Part shown: in pieces, positions 15,906-24,766 of the stretch
Layout of the letters: every line of letters begins with the position of its first letter
Position numbering within the stretch: the first letter of the stretch is position 1
DNA from: Modestobacter sp. VKM Ac-2984
Lineage (GTDB): Bacteria > Actinomycetota > Actinomycetes > Mycobacteriales > Geodermatophilaceae
Reading direction: 5' to 3'
DNA: 64,000 nucleotides
NCBI RefSeq assembly: GCF_026967985.1
Contig: NZ_JAPVBJ010000007.1
Coordinates: forward strand, 186,001 to 250,000
The notes under the pieces: model-generated
What the model saw: only the letters and a program-made list of their open reading frames with translations
The model's database searches: none
What the model was told of the DNA's origin: nothing
Program-made: the position numbers and the translations under genes

Positions 15906-17428
15906 GCCCCGACCCGCCCGCCGGCGAGGGCCAGCGCGCTCGGCGCCGCCACGTCCGGGGCCGCGGCGGACTCCGCGAGCAGGTCCTCCCCGGCCGCCCG
16001 CACCAGGTCGACCACCGCCCGGACGTCGGCCCGGGTGGTCGCCGGGTTGAGCAGGGTCAGCTTCAGCCACGGACGCCCGTCGATGACGGTGCGCGCGACG
16101 ACCGCCTCCCCCTCCTCGAACAGCCGCTCGCGGATGCCGGCGACGAGCTGGTCGGCGGCGGCCGGGTCGAGCGGGCCGTCCGGGCCGGTGGGGCGGTGCC
16201 GGAACAGGACGGTGCTCAGCGTCGGTTCGCTGTGCACCTCGATGTCCGGGTCGGCGCACAGGTCCTCGTGGACCTGGACGGCCAGGTCCAGGCACGCGTC
16301 GAAGGCCGCACCGATCGCGTCGGCCCCCATGGCGCGCAGCGTCACCCACAGCTTGAGCGCGTCGAAGCGCCGGGTGGTCTGCAGGCTGCGGTCGACCTGG
16401 TTCGGCGCCCGCTCGCCACGCGGGTTGAGGTAGGCGGCGTGGTGGGTGACGTGCCGCAGCGTGGCGGCGTCGCGCACCAGCACCGCCGAGGACGCCACCG
16501 GCTGGAAGAAGGTCTTGTGGAAGTCCACGGTCACCGAGTCGGCGCGCTCGATGCCGTCGAGCAGGTGCCGCCGGCGGCGGGACACCAGCAGCCCACCCCC
16601 GTACGCGGCGTCGACGTGCAACCACGCGCCGATCTCCGCGCAGACGTCGGCCACCGCGGGGAGCGGGTCGATCCGGCCGAGGTCGGTGGTGCCGGCGGTG
16701 ACGGACACCGCCATGACGACGTCACCGGTGGCACGGACCCCCTCGGCGACCTGCCGCAGCGCGGCCGGGTCCATCCGGTGTCGTGCGTCGGTGGCCACCG
16801 GCAGCACCGCGTCGGCGCCGAGCCCGAGCAGGCGGGCGGCCTTGCCGACGCTGAAGTGCGCCTGGTCGGTGGCGAGCACCCGCAGCCGGGAGCCCGGGGC
16901 CAGGACGCCGCCCGGCAGTGCGGCGAGCGCCTCGTCGCGGGCCAGCAGCAGCGCGTGCAGGTTGGACTGGGTGCCGCCGCTGGTGAACACGCCGTCCGCG
17001 TCGGGGCCCAGGCCGGCGCGGCCGGCGGCCCAGGCGATCAGCCGGCGTTCGATGAGGGTGGCCGTCGTCGACTGGTCGTAGGTGTCGACCGAGGTGTTGA
17101 CGGCGGAGGCGAGCAGGTCGGCCGCCAGGGCCGGGATCGCGACCGGGCAGTTGAGGTGGGCCACGTAGCCGGGCTCGTGGAACCACACCGCGTGCTCGAG
17201 GTAGAGCCGGGAGGTCTCCTTGAGGGCGGAGAACGTGTCGCCGAGGGGGACCTCGAGGTCGACGCCGGCCACGAGCTCCTCGAGGTCCTGCTGCGGCGCC
17301 CCCGACCGGGGGCGGCGGACCACCCGCACGCGGTCGGTGAGCGCGCCGAGCGCGGCGGTGACGACCGCGGCGTAGTGGTCGACCGTCGATCCCGAGAACA
17401 GATGTGCGGTCGGCGTGTGCTCCGTCAC
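15902..17428 (-). CDS. PLP-dependent group II decarboxylase (DesA-like)
   Basis: The 508-residue pyridoxal-phosphate decarboxylase has the PLP lysine in VDFHKTFFQP (Lys305), AWLHVDAAYGGG before it, and TSGGTQSNLHALLLARD. It matches the glutamate/diaminobutyrate/lysine decarboxylase group. As first gene of a hydroxamate operon it should supply the diamine, probably cadaverine from lysine. I use the GTG at 17428, with GGAAGGG upstream. An in-frame start at 17479 would lie within or beyond the iron box and is unlikely. The iron box 15 bases upstream indicates repression by an IdeR/DmdR-type regulator. Confidence 0.92.
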   Translation of the reverse strand: MTEHTPTAHLFSGSTVDHYAAVVTAALGALTDRVRVVRRPRSGAPQQDLEELVAGVDLEVPLGDTFSALKETSRLYLEHAVWFHEPGYVAHLNCPVAIPALAADLLASAVNTSVDTYDQSTTATLIERRLIAWAAGRAGLGPDADGVFTSGGTQSNLHALLLARDEALAALPGGVLAPGSRLRVLATDQAHFSVGKAARLLGLGADAVLPVATDARHRMDPAALRQVAEGVRATGDVVMAVSVTAGTTDLGRIDPLPAVADVCAEIGAWLHVDAAYGGGLLVSRRRRHLLDGIERADSVTVDFHKTFFQPVASSAVLVRDAATLRHVTHHAAYLNPRGERAPNQVDRSLQTTRRFDALKLWVTLRAMGADAIGAAFDACLDLAVQVHEDLCADPDIEVHSEPTLSTVLFRHRPTGPDGPLDPAAADQLVAGIRERLFEEGEAVVARTVIDGRPWLKLTLLNPATTRADVRAVVDLVRAAGEDLLAESAAAPDVAAPSALALAGGRVGA

Positions 17429-17442
17429 GAACGAGCCCTTCC

Positions 17443-17461
17443 GTAGGTTAGCCTCCCCTAA
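17443..17461. promoter_or_regulatory. Iron box (IdeR/DmdR1-type operator)
   Basis: The 19-bp sequence agrees with the actinobacterial iron box (TTAGGTTAG-C-CTAACCTAA pattern) in about 16 of 19 positions. The left arm TAGGTTAG is intact and the right arm reads CCCCTAA. It lies between the divergent decarboxylase (start 17428) and siderophore-interacting protein (17536) genes, so one operator may serve both directions. Ferrous-iron-bound repressor would shut the locus when iron is sufficient. Confidence 0.85.
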
Positions 17462-17535
17462 ACACGGCGGACGGTACACGGGGCTGGGACCCGGTGCGCA
17501 GGGGTCCTGACCGGTGACGGCGAGAGGGACGAGCG

Positions 17536-18267
17536 ATGCAGCACGGCTGGGAGGGCGTGGTCCTCAAGGCCATGCGCGGCAAGGACTTCGTCCTCACCGT
17601 GCGCGGGAGCGAGCAGGTCGGCGAGCAGTACCAGCGGGTCCGGGTCTCCGACGGTGGGCTGCTCGCCGAATGCCCGCCGCACCCGGCGATGTGGGTCCGG
17701 CTGTGGTTCTCCCACGACGGGCGCCCCCACCAGCGGGCCTACACGCTCGTCGACCCGGACCCGGCGTCGGGCACCTTCGACCTCGAGTTCGTCCTGCACG
17801 ACGGTCCGGCCGCGCACTGGTCCCAGGCCGTACAGCCGGGCAGCACCATCGAGGCGACGGTGCAGGGCACCCGCGAGGCCCAGCCGCCCCCGGCGACCCG
17901 GGTGGTGCACCTCGTCGGTGACCCGGCGTCCCTGCCGGCGGTGAACTCGCTGTTGGACGCCCACCCGACGACGCCCGCGCGGGTCTGGCTGGAGGCCGGG
18001 CACCCGGCCGACCGCGACCTCCCCGTGCGCGCCCGGGGCGGGCACGAGGTGGTGTGGGTCGACCGCGACGGCGCCGCCCCCGGGCAGGCGCTGCAGGCCG
18101 CCGTGACGGGTGCCTGGGCCGCGGACGCGGCAGCCGACCCGGCGCAGGACTGGTTCTGGGTGGCGTGCGAGGCCGCCGCCACCCGGGCGCTGACCCGGCA
18201 CCTGCGCCGCGAGCTCGGGGTCGGCAAGGACCGCGTGTCCTCGCTCGCCTACTGGCGCACGACGTGA
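17536..18267 (+). CDS. Siderophore-interacting protein (ferric-siderophore reductase)
   Basis: The 243-residue flavoprotein of the SIP family reduces ferric siderophores in the cytoplasm and releases ferrous iron. It has an FAD-binding beta-barrel with the flavin motif RAYTLVDPDP and an acidic strand FDLEFVLHD. The C-terminal NAD(P)H-binding half has the terminal segment RRELGVGKDRVSSLAYWR. It is the first gene of the rightward unit facing the biosynthetic operon across the iron box. The stop overlaps the next MFS gene by 4 bases. Confidence 0.9.
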   Translation: MQHGWEGVVLKAMRGKDFVLTVRGSEQVGEQYQRVRVSDGGLLAECPPHPAMWVRLWFSHDGRPHQRAYTLVDPDPASGTFDLEFVLHDGPAAHWSQAVQPGSTIEATVQGTREAQPPPATRVVHLVGDPASLPAVNSLLDAHPTTPARVWLEAGHPADRDLPVRARGGHEVVWVDRDGAAPGQALQAAVTGAWAADAAADPAQDWFWVACEAAATRALTRHLRRELGVGKDRVSSLAYWRTT

Positions 18268-19508
18268 CCGCCCCGTCCACGCCCACCGTCGCCGAGACGG
18301 CCCCGGTGGGTCCGGGCCGTTCGCCGTGGGTGCTGCTCAGCACCCTGTGGGTCACCCAGTACGTCGGCATCGGCTTCCTGACCGTCGGCCTGGTCGCGAT
18401 CCTGCGGGCCGACGGCGTCTCCCTCGCCGACCTCTCGCTCATCTCGCTGCTCGGCCTCGCCTGGCCGCTCAAGCTGCTCTGGGCGCCACTGCTGGACCGA
18501 TACGGGTCCCGGCGGCTCGGGCACCACCGCTCCTGGTTGCTGGCCCTGCAGACCGGCATGGTCCTCGCGCTCCTCGGGCTCCTGCCGTTCGAGGACCCGG
18601 CCGCCTCGCTCGGCCCGCTCGTCGTCGTCTGCGCCGTCTACGTGCTGCTGTCGGCGACCCAGGACGTGGCGGCCGACGCCCTCGCCGTGCGGCTGCTGCG
18701 CCCGCAGGACCGCGGCCTGGGCAACGGCGTGCAGGTGGGCGCCAGCTACCTGGGCACCGTGCTCGGCGGTGGTCTCTGCGTCCTGGTGTACGACCGCGCG
18801 GGGTGGACCGCGGCGGTGCTGCTGCTGGCGGCCCTCACCCTGGTCGCGCTCGCGGTGGTGCTCCGGTTCCGTGAGCCCGCCCGCGACCCCCGGCCGCCGG
18901 GCAACGCCGCCTGGGGTGCGCTGATCGGCGTGTTCCGCCGCCCCGGCGTGCCGGTGTGGGCGCTGGGCGTCGTGCCGCTGGTCTACGGGGGCGCGGCCGG
19001 GGTGTACGCCCTGCCCAGCGCGGCGCTGGTGGACGCCGGGTGGTCGCTCACCCGCATCGGCGTGGTCACCGGCGTCGTCATCAGCGTGCCCGCGGCGCTG
19101 GCCGGCCCGCTCGCGGGGTGGCTGGTCCGCCGCTGGGGCCGGGCCGCGGTGCTCGTCGGCGGCGGCGCCGCACTGGCGGTCTCCACGGCCGGGCTGGTCC
19201 CGCTGCTCCTCGGCTCGGCGCCGCTGGTCGGCACGGTGGTGGCGCTCAGCGGCTTCCTCGTCGCCTACACCGCGCTCAACGTCGTGGTCTACACGGTGAG
19301 CATGGACCTCTCCCGCCCGGCCACGGCGGGCACCGACTTCACCACGCTCACCACGGTCCCGCTGCTCGCCTCGTTCCTCACCGCCTCCGCCGCGCTCGCC
19401 ACGGCGGCGCTCGTCGGGTACGTCGCCTCGGCGGCCGTGTGGTGCGGGGTGACCCTGCTCGGGGTCGCCCTGGGCGTGCGGTGGCTGCGAGCCGCACCGC
19501 TCCGGTGA
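18264..19508 (+). CDS. MFS permease, RhtX/FptX/AmpG-like, probable siderophore importer
   Basis: The 414-residue protein has about 12 transmembrane helices. The N-terminal region GIGFLTVGLVAILRADGVS and SLLGLAWPLKLLWAPLLDRYG, and later SATQDVAADALAV, match the RhtX/FptX and AmpG groups. Some of these carry intact ferric siderophores across the inner membrane. The GTG overlaps the SIP stop, so uptake and reductive release are coupled. No ABC-type siderophore receptor or permease is present in the window, which supports an import role. The direction of transport is inferred. Confidence 0.82.
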   Translation: MTAPSTPTVAETAPVGPGRSPWVLLSTLWVTQYVGIGFLTVGLVAILRADGVSLADLSLISLLGLAWPLKLLWAPLLDRYGSRRLGHHRSWLLALQTGMVLALLGLLPFEDPAASLGPLVVVCAVYVLLSATQDVAADALAVRLLRPQDRGLGNGVQVGASYLGTVLGGGLCVLVYDRAGWTAAVLLLAALTLVALAVVLRFREPARDPRPPGNAAWGALIGVFRRPGVPVWALGVVPLVYGGAAGVYALPSAALVDAGWSLTRIGVVTGVVISVPAALAGPLAGWLVRRWGRAAVLVGGGAALAVSTAGLVPLLLGSAPLVGTVVALSGFLVAYTALNVVVYTVSMDLSRPATAGTDFTTLTTVPLLASFLTASAALATAALVGYVASAAVWCGVTLLGVALGVRWLRAAPLR

Positions 19509-20854
19509 CCACCGCCCCCAACGAGCGGCCTGCCGTCCCGCCCCGGCGGCTGCCGCTGCTCGCGGTCGAGGCGGCGACGCTGCTCTCCGGCACGGCCAAC
19601 GGGGTGACCGTGGTCGTCCTGCCGTGGCTGGTCCTCGAGCGCGGCGGCGGCGCGGCCGGTGCCGGCCTGGTCGCCGCCGGGACGGCGCTGCCGCTGGTGC
19701 TCACCGCGGTGCTCGCGGGCGTCGTCGTCGACCGGGTCGGCCGGCGCCGGGTGTCGGTGGTCTCCGACGTCGTCTCCGCGGCGGCGGTCGCCGCCATCCC
19801 GCTGCTGGAGCTGGCCACCGGCGGGCTGGGGCTGGGTGCGGTCGTCGCGCTCGCCGCCCTCGGGGCACTGCTCGACCCGGCGGGGGTGACCGCCCGCGAG
19901 GCGATGCTCCCGGAGGCCGCTGCGGCCGCCCGGCTCCCGCTCTCCCGGGTCAACGGCGTCCACGAGGCGGTGTGGGGGTCGGCGTTCTTCATCGGGCCGG
20001 CGATCGGTGGCGTGCTGATCGGGCTCGTCGGCGCGGTCCCGGCGCTGTGGGCCACGACCGGCGCCTTCCTGCTGTCGGCCGTCGTCGTCGCCGTCGTCCG
20101 GGTCCCCGGCGGCGGGCGGCCGGATCCCCGGGAGGAGACCTCCGGCAGCGCGGTCCGGCGGGTCCTCACCGACACCGCCGAGGGGATCGCGGTGCTCCGC
20201 CGGGACCGGCTCGTTCTGTGCTCCGCCGCGGTCGCCGTCCTCGTCTCGGCGACCTACCTGCCGATCTCGGCGGTGCTGCTGCCGGTGCTGTTCGAGCAGC
20301 AGGGCGCCCCCGGCCGGCTCGGTCTCCTGCTGCTGGTGATGAGCGGCGGCTGGGTGCTCGGCAGCCTGCTGCAGGGCGCGCTGGGCCACCTGCTGCCCCG
20401 CAGCGTCGTGCTCCGGGTCGCCACCGTGGGGGCGTCCCTGGCGCTCGTCCCGTTCGTGGCGCTGCCGCCCTACCCGGTCCTGCTCGGCTGCGGTGCGCTC
20501 GCCGGGCTGCTCTTCGGCCCGATCAACCCGCTGGTCAACCTGGCGTTCCAGCGTCGCGTGCCGCCGCACCTGCGTGGACGGGTGCTGGGGATCGTCGCCT
20601 CCGGCGCCTACGCCGCGGGACCGGTCGGACACGTCGCGGCCGGTGTGCTGGTCGACACCACCGGGCTGCGCACGGCCTTTGCCGTGTTCGTCGGCGCCGT
20701 CGTCCTCGCCGGGCTGTCGGCGCTGGCGATGCGCCCGCTCCGGGAGCTCGACGACCTGCCGGACGGCGAGGACGTCGACGTGCCGGTGACCGCGCCCCCT
20801 CCCTCGGTGACCGAACCGGTGCTCCCCGGGTCCCGGGAGCCCGCCGCCCGGTAG
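19505..20854 (+). CDS. MFS transporter, EntS-like, probable siderophore exporter
   Basis: The 449-residue major facilitator protein has LLSGTANGVTVVVLPWLVLE at the start and the loop 2-3 motif VVVDRVGRRRVSVVSD. A GPAIGGVLIGLVG segment near the middle and a polar C-terminal tail follow. It resembles the EntS/DHA3 efflux group (YfiS, macrolide-type), which exports finished siderophores. It is third in the rightward operon, overlapping the preceding MFS gene by 4 bases. The two MFS proteins are unrelated in detail, which suits one importer and one exporter. Confidence 0.82.
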   Translation: MTTAPNERPAVPPRRLPLLAVEAATLLSGTANGVTVVVLPWLVLERGGGAAGAGLVAAGTALPLVLTAVLAGVVVDRVGRRRVSVVSDVVSAAAVAAIPLLELATGGLGLGAVVALAALGALLDPAGVTAREAMLPEAAAAARLPLSRVNGVHEAVWGSAFFIGPAIGGVLIGLVGAVPALWATTGAFLLSAVVVAVVRVPGGGRPDPREETSGSAVRRVLTDTAEGIAVLRRDRLVLCSAAVAVLVSATYLPISAVLLPVLFEQQGAPGRLGLLLLVMSGGWVLGSLLQGALGHLLPRSVVLRVATVGASLALVPFVALPPYPVLLGCGALAGLLFGPINPLVNLAFQRRVPPHLRGRVLGIVASGAYAAGPVGHVAAGVLVDTTGLRTAFAVFVGAVVLAGLSALAMRPLRELDDLPDGEDVDVPVTAPPPSVTEPVLPGSREPAAR

Positions 20855-20865
20855 CGTCAGCCGCA

Positions 20866-20980
20866 CATCACGGCAGTGCGCGAGGAAGCCGGTGCGAACC
20901 CGGCGCGGTCCCGCCACTGTGAGCCTCGGCGTCGTCGCAGATGCAGAGGCGAGCCAGACACTCCGGCTGCCGTGCTCGAC
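20866..20980 (+). ncRNA. Cobalamin riboswitch
   Basis: The region has the conserved core GAAGCCGGTGCGAACCCGGC and then GCGGTCCCGCCACTGTGA (20885-20922), and a B12-box-like segment GAGCCAGACACTCC near 20951. This is the AdoCbl riboswitch layout. A short hairpin (20985-20989 with 20996-21000, CGGGG/CCCCG) directly precedes the cobN ribosome binding site GGGAGG. That suggests control by blocking translation; no terminator-type stem with U-run is seen. It sits 34 bases before the cobN start. Confidence 0.92.
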
Positions 20981-21014
20981 GACCCGGGGCGCGGACCCCG
21001 AGGGAGGCACCGCC

Positions 21015-24000
21015 GTGAGCTCACGCACCTTCACCCTGCTCTCCACCTCCGACACCGACCTGCTGTCGGCCCGAGCCAGCGACTCGTCGTGGCGGCTGGG
21101 CAACCCCTACCGCGCCGGCGACCTCGCCGAGTTCGCCGCCGGTACCGATCTCGTCGTGGTCCGCATCCTCGGGTCCCGCCGGAAGTACGAGGACATGGTC
21201 GCGCCCCTGTTGCGCCTGGGCGTCCCGGTGGTCGTGCTGGGTGGCGAGCAGTTGCCCGACGCCGAGCTGATGGAGCTCTCCACCGTCCCGATGGGCGTGG
21301 CCACCGAGGCGCACGCCTACCTGGCGCAGGGCGGTCCGGACAACGTGGTGCAACTGCACCGCTTCCTGGCCGACACGGTGCTGCTGGACGGCGAGGGCTT
21401 CGACGCCCCGGCCGTCGCACCGGACTGGGGCCTGCTCGACCGCCCGACCAGCGCCACCGGTCCGCGGGTCGCCGTCCTCTACTACCGGGCGCACCACCTG
21501 GCCGGGAACACCGCGTTCGTGCACACGCTGTGCGAGGCGATCGAGACCGCCGGCGGGGTGCCGGTGCCGGTCTACACCGCGTCGCTGCGGTCGGTGGAGC
21601 CGGAGATGCTCGACGTGCTGCGCACGGTCGACGCCATGGTCGTCACGGTCCTGGCGGCCGGCGGCTCCAAGCCCGCCACCGCCTCCGCCGGTGGGGACGA
21701 CGGCGCATGGGACGTCGGCGAGCTGGCCCGCCTCGACGTCCCGGTGATCCAGGGTCTGGTGCTCGGCACCCCGCGGGCGACGTGGGCGGCCAACGACGAC
21801 GGGCTCTCCCCGCTGGACGTGGGCAACCAGGTCGCGATCCCGGAGTTCGACGGCCGGATCATCAGCGTGCCGTTCTCCTTCAAGGAGGTCGACTCCGACG
21901 GCCTGACCTCCTACGTGCCCGACCCGGAGCGGGCTGCCCGGGTGGCCGGCACCGCCGTCGCGCACGCCCGGCTGCGGCACACCGCCCCGGCGGACCGCAA
22001 GATCGTGGTGATGCTGTCGGCGTACCCGACGAAGCACGCCCGGATCGGCAACGCGGTCGGCCTGGACACCCCCGCCTCGGTGGTGCGCCTGCTGGCGGCG
22101 ATGGCCGGGCAGGGCTACGACATCGGCCCGTTCGACGGCGAGGGCTCGTTGCCCGGCGTCGCCGACCTGGACGGCGACCGGCTGGTGCACGCGCTGATCG
22201 AGGCCGGCGGGCAGGACCCGGACTGGCTGACCGCCGAGCAGCTGTCCGGCAACCCGGTCCGCATCCCCGCCGCGGAGTACCGCCGGTTCTTCGACACCCT
22301 GCCCGCCGAGCTGACCGACCGGATGGTGGAGCACTGGGGGCCGCCGCCCGGCGAGCTGTTCGTGGACCCGACCGACGACTGCATCGTGTTCGCGGCGCTG
22401 CGTGCCGGCAACGTCGTGGTGATGGTCCAGCCGCCGCGCGGGTTCGGGGAGAACCCGATCGCGATCTACCACGACCCGGACCTGCCGCCGTCCCACCACT
22501 ACCTGGCCGCCTACCACTGGCTGCGCTCGTCCTTCGGTGCGCACGCGGTCGTGCACGTGGGCAAGCACGGCAACCTGGAGTGGATGCCCGGCAAGACCGT
22601 CGGGCTGTCGGCGTCCTGCGCCCCGGACGCCGCGCTGGGCGACCTGCCGATGGTCTACCCGTTCCTGGTCAACGACCCCGGTGAGGGCTCGCAGGCCAAG
22701 CGCCGGGCGCACGCGGTGCTGGTCGACCACATGGTGCCGCCGATGGCCCGCGCCGAGACCTACGGCGACATCGCCCGGCTGGAGCAGCTGCTCGACGAGC
22801 ACGCCAACATCGCCGCGATGGACCCGCCCAAGCTGCCCGCCGTCCGGCAGCAGATCTGGACGCTGATCCAGGCCGCCAAGCTCGACCACGACCTCGGCCT
22901 GGACGACCGGCCACACGACGCCGAGTTCGACGAGATGATCCTGCACGTCGACGGGTGGCTGTGCGCCATCAAGGACAGCCAGATCCGTGACGGGCTGCAC
23001 GTCTTCGGCTCCCCGCCGGAGGGCGACGCGCGGGTGGGGCTGGTGCTGGCGATCCTGCGGGCCCGGCAGATCTGGGGCGGCTCGGTGGCCATGCCCGGCC
23101 TGCGCGAGGCGCTCGGCCTGGTGGAGGACGGCTCGGCGGGGCTGCACGAGACCGACGAGGTCGAGGCCCGGGCGCTGGCCCTGGTCACCGCCATGGAGGC
23201 GGCCGGCTGGACCGCCGACGCCGTCGAGCCGACCGTCGCCGAGGTGCTGGGCGGGCCGCACGCCGAGGTCAGCCGGGTGCTGCACTTCGCGGTCGCCGAG
23301 GTCGTGCCGCGGCTGGCGAAGACCACCGACGAGATCGACATGGCCCTGCACGCCCTGGACGGCGGGTACGTGCCCGCCGGGCCGTCGGGCTCGCCGCTGC
23401 GCGGGCTGGTCAACGTGCTGCCGACCGGGCGCAACTTCTACTCCGTCGACCCGCGCGCGGTGCCCTCCCGGCTGGCCTGGGAGACCGGGCAGGGCCTGGC
23501 CGAGTCCCTGGTCGAGCGGTACGTCTCCGAGACCGGGGAGCACCCGCGCTCGGTCGGGCTCTCGGTGTGGGGCACCTCGGCGATGCGCACGTCCGGCGAC
23601 GACGTCGCCCAGGTGCTCGCGCTGCTCGGGGTCCGGCCGGTCTGGGACGAGGCGTCCCGCCGGGTGACGACGCTGGAGCCGATCCCGCTGGGGGAGCTGG
23701 GCCGGCCGCGGATCGACGTCACGGTGCGCATCTCCGGGTTCTTCCGGGACGCCTTCCCGCACGTGGTGACCATGCTCGACGACGCCGTCACCCTGGCCGC
23801 GGGGCTGGAGGAGGCACCGGAGCAGAACTACGTGAAGGCGCACGTGGACGCCGACGTCGCCGAGCACGGCGACCGCCGGCGCGCCACCACCCGGGTGTTC
23901 GGCTCCAAGCCCGGCGCCTACGGGGCCGGGCTGCTGTCGCTGATCGACAGCCGGGACTGGCGCACCGACGCCGACCTGGCCGAGGTCTACGCGGTGTGGG

Positions 24001-24632
24001 GCGGCTACGCCTACGGCCGCGACCTGGACGGCGTCGCGGCCCGGGCGGACATGGAGACCTCCTACCGGCGGATCGCGGTGGCGGCCAAGAACATCGACAC
24101 CCGCGAGCACGACATCGCCGACTCCGACGACTACTTCCAGTACCACGGCGGCATGGTCGCCACGGTGCGCGCGCTGACCGGTTCGTCGCCGAAGGCCTAC
24201 ATCGGCGACTCGACCCGACCCGAGCACGTGCGCACCCGCTCGCTGGTGGAGGAGACCTCGCGGGTGTTCCGCGCCCGGGTGGTCAACCCCAAGTGGCTGG
24301 CTGCGATGCGCCGGCACGGCTACAAGGGCGCCTTCGAGATGGCCGCGACGGTGGACTACCTGTTCGGCTACGACGCCACCACCGGCGTCGTCGCCGACTG
24401 GATGTACGAGAAGCTCGCGCAGAGCTACGTGCTGGACCCGGAGAACCGGGAGTTCATGGAGAAGTCCAACCCCTGGGCGCTGCACGGCATCGCCGAGCGG
24501 CTGCTGGAGGCGGTCGACCGGAAGATGTGGGCCGAGCCGGACCCGGCGCTGCTGGCCGAGCTGCAGCAGGCCTACCTGGACACCGAGGGCGACCTCGAGG
24601 GCGGCGAGACCCCGGCGCAGCAGCCGGTCTGA
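21015..24632 (+). CDS. cobN: Cobaltochelatase large subunit CobN
   Basis: CobN is the large subunit that, with CobS/CobT-type AAA+ partners (or ChlI/ChlD-like), inserts cobalt into hydrogenobyrinate a,c-diamide. The 1205-residue length is normal for the CobN/BchH family. Conserved stretches include AVVHVGKHGNLEWMPGKTVG, LPMVYPFLVNDPGEGSQAKR, NVLPTGRNFYSVDP, VRISGFFRDAFPHVV and KSNPWALHGIAERLLEA. The GTG at 21015 has GGGAGG seven bases upstream. An AdoCbl riboswitch precedes it, so it is shut down when B12 is plentiful. The AAA+ partner subunits are not in the window. Confidence 0.96.
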   Translation: MSSRTFTLLSTSDTDLLSARASDSSWRLGNPYRAGDLAEFAAGTDLVVVRILGSRRKYEDMVAPLLRLGVPVVVLGGEQLPDAELMELSTVPMGVATEAHAYLAQGGPDNVVQLHRFLADTVLLDGEGFDAPAVAPDWGLLDRPTSATGPRVAVLYYRAHHLAGNTAFVHTLCEAIETAGGVPVPVYTASLRSVEPEMLDVLRTVDAMVVTVLAAGGSKPATASAGGDDGAWDVGELARLDVPVIQGLVLGTPRATWAANDDGLSPLDVGNQVAIPEFDGRIISVPFSFKEVDSDGLTSYVPDPERAARVAGTAVAHARLRHTAPADRKIVVMLSAYPTKHARIGNAVGLDTPASVVRLLAAMAGQGYDIGPFDGEGSLPGVADLDGDRLVHALIEAGGQDPDWLTAEQLSGNPVRIPAAEYRRFFDTLPAELTDRMVEHWGPPPGELFVDPTDDCIVFAALRAGNVVVMVQPPRGFGENPIAIYHDPDLPPSHHYLAAYHWLRSSFGAHAVVHVGKHGNLEWMPGKTVGLSASCAPDAALGDLPMVYPFLVNDPGEGSQAKRRAHAVLVDHMVPPMARAETYGDIARLEQLLDEHANIAAMDPPKLPAVRQQIWTLIQAAKLDHDLGLDDRPHDAEFDEMILHVDGWLCAIKDSQIRDGLHVFGSPPEGDARVGLVLAILRARQIWGGSVAMPGLREALGLVEDGSAGLHETDEVEARALALVTAMEAAGWTADAVEPTVAEVLGGPHAEVSRVLHFAVAEVVPRLAKTTDEIDMALHALDGGYVPAGPSGSPLRGLVNVLPTGRNFYSVDPRAVPSRLAWETGQGLAESLVERYVSETGEHPRSVGLSVWGTSAMRTSGDDVAQVLALLGVRPVWDEASRRVTTLEPIPLGELGRPRIDVTVRISGFFRDAFPHVVTMLDDAVTLAAGLEEAPEQNYVKAHVDADVAEHGDRRRATTRVFGSKPGAYGAGLLSLIDSRDWRTDADLAEVYAVWGGYAYGRDLDGVAARADMETSYRRIAVAAKNIDTREHDIADSDDYFQYHGGMVATVRALTGSSPKAYIGDSTRPEHVRTRSLVEETSRVFRARVVNPKWLAAMRRHGYKGAFEMAATVDYLFGYDATTGVVADWMYEKLAQSYVLDPENREFMEKSNPWALHGIAERLLEAVDRKMWAEPDPALLAELQQAYLDTEGDLEGGETPAQQPV

Positions 24633-24648
24633 GCGCCGGCCGGCAGGT

Positions 24649-24705
24649 GGGGAGCCAGGAGGCTTGTGCTCTGCTCACCCCCAGTGAGCAGAGCACCAGC
24701 TCCCC
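24649..24705. terminator. Terminator hairpin after cobN
   Basis: A perfect 12-bp inner stem (GTGCTCTGCTCA at 24666-24677 with 24685-24696) has a 7-base loop. It is enclosed by a second stem, GGGGAGC (24649-24655) with GCTCCCC (24699-24705). It separates cobN from the BNR gene. Confidence 0.8.
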
Positions 24706-24766
24706 GAGGTACCACCCGGCGGCCCGACTCCGATGAGTTCCGCCGGGTCGCGGAGTCCTCTGCTGC

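Noticed and set aside
21021-24485. A 1154-codon antisense frame covering cobN
   Set aside because: It is a complement of the strongly conserved CobN frame and has no recognisable domain and a His/Gln/Gly/Val-rich shadow composition.
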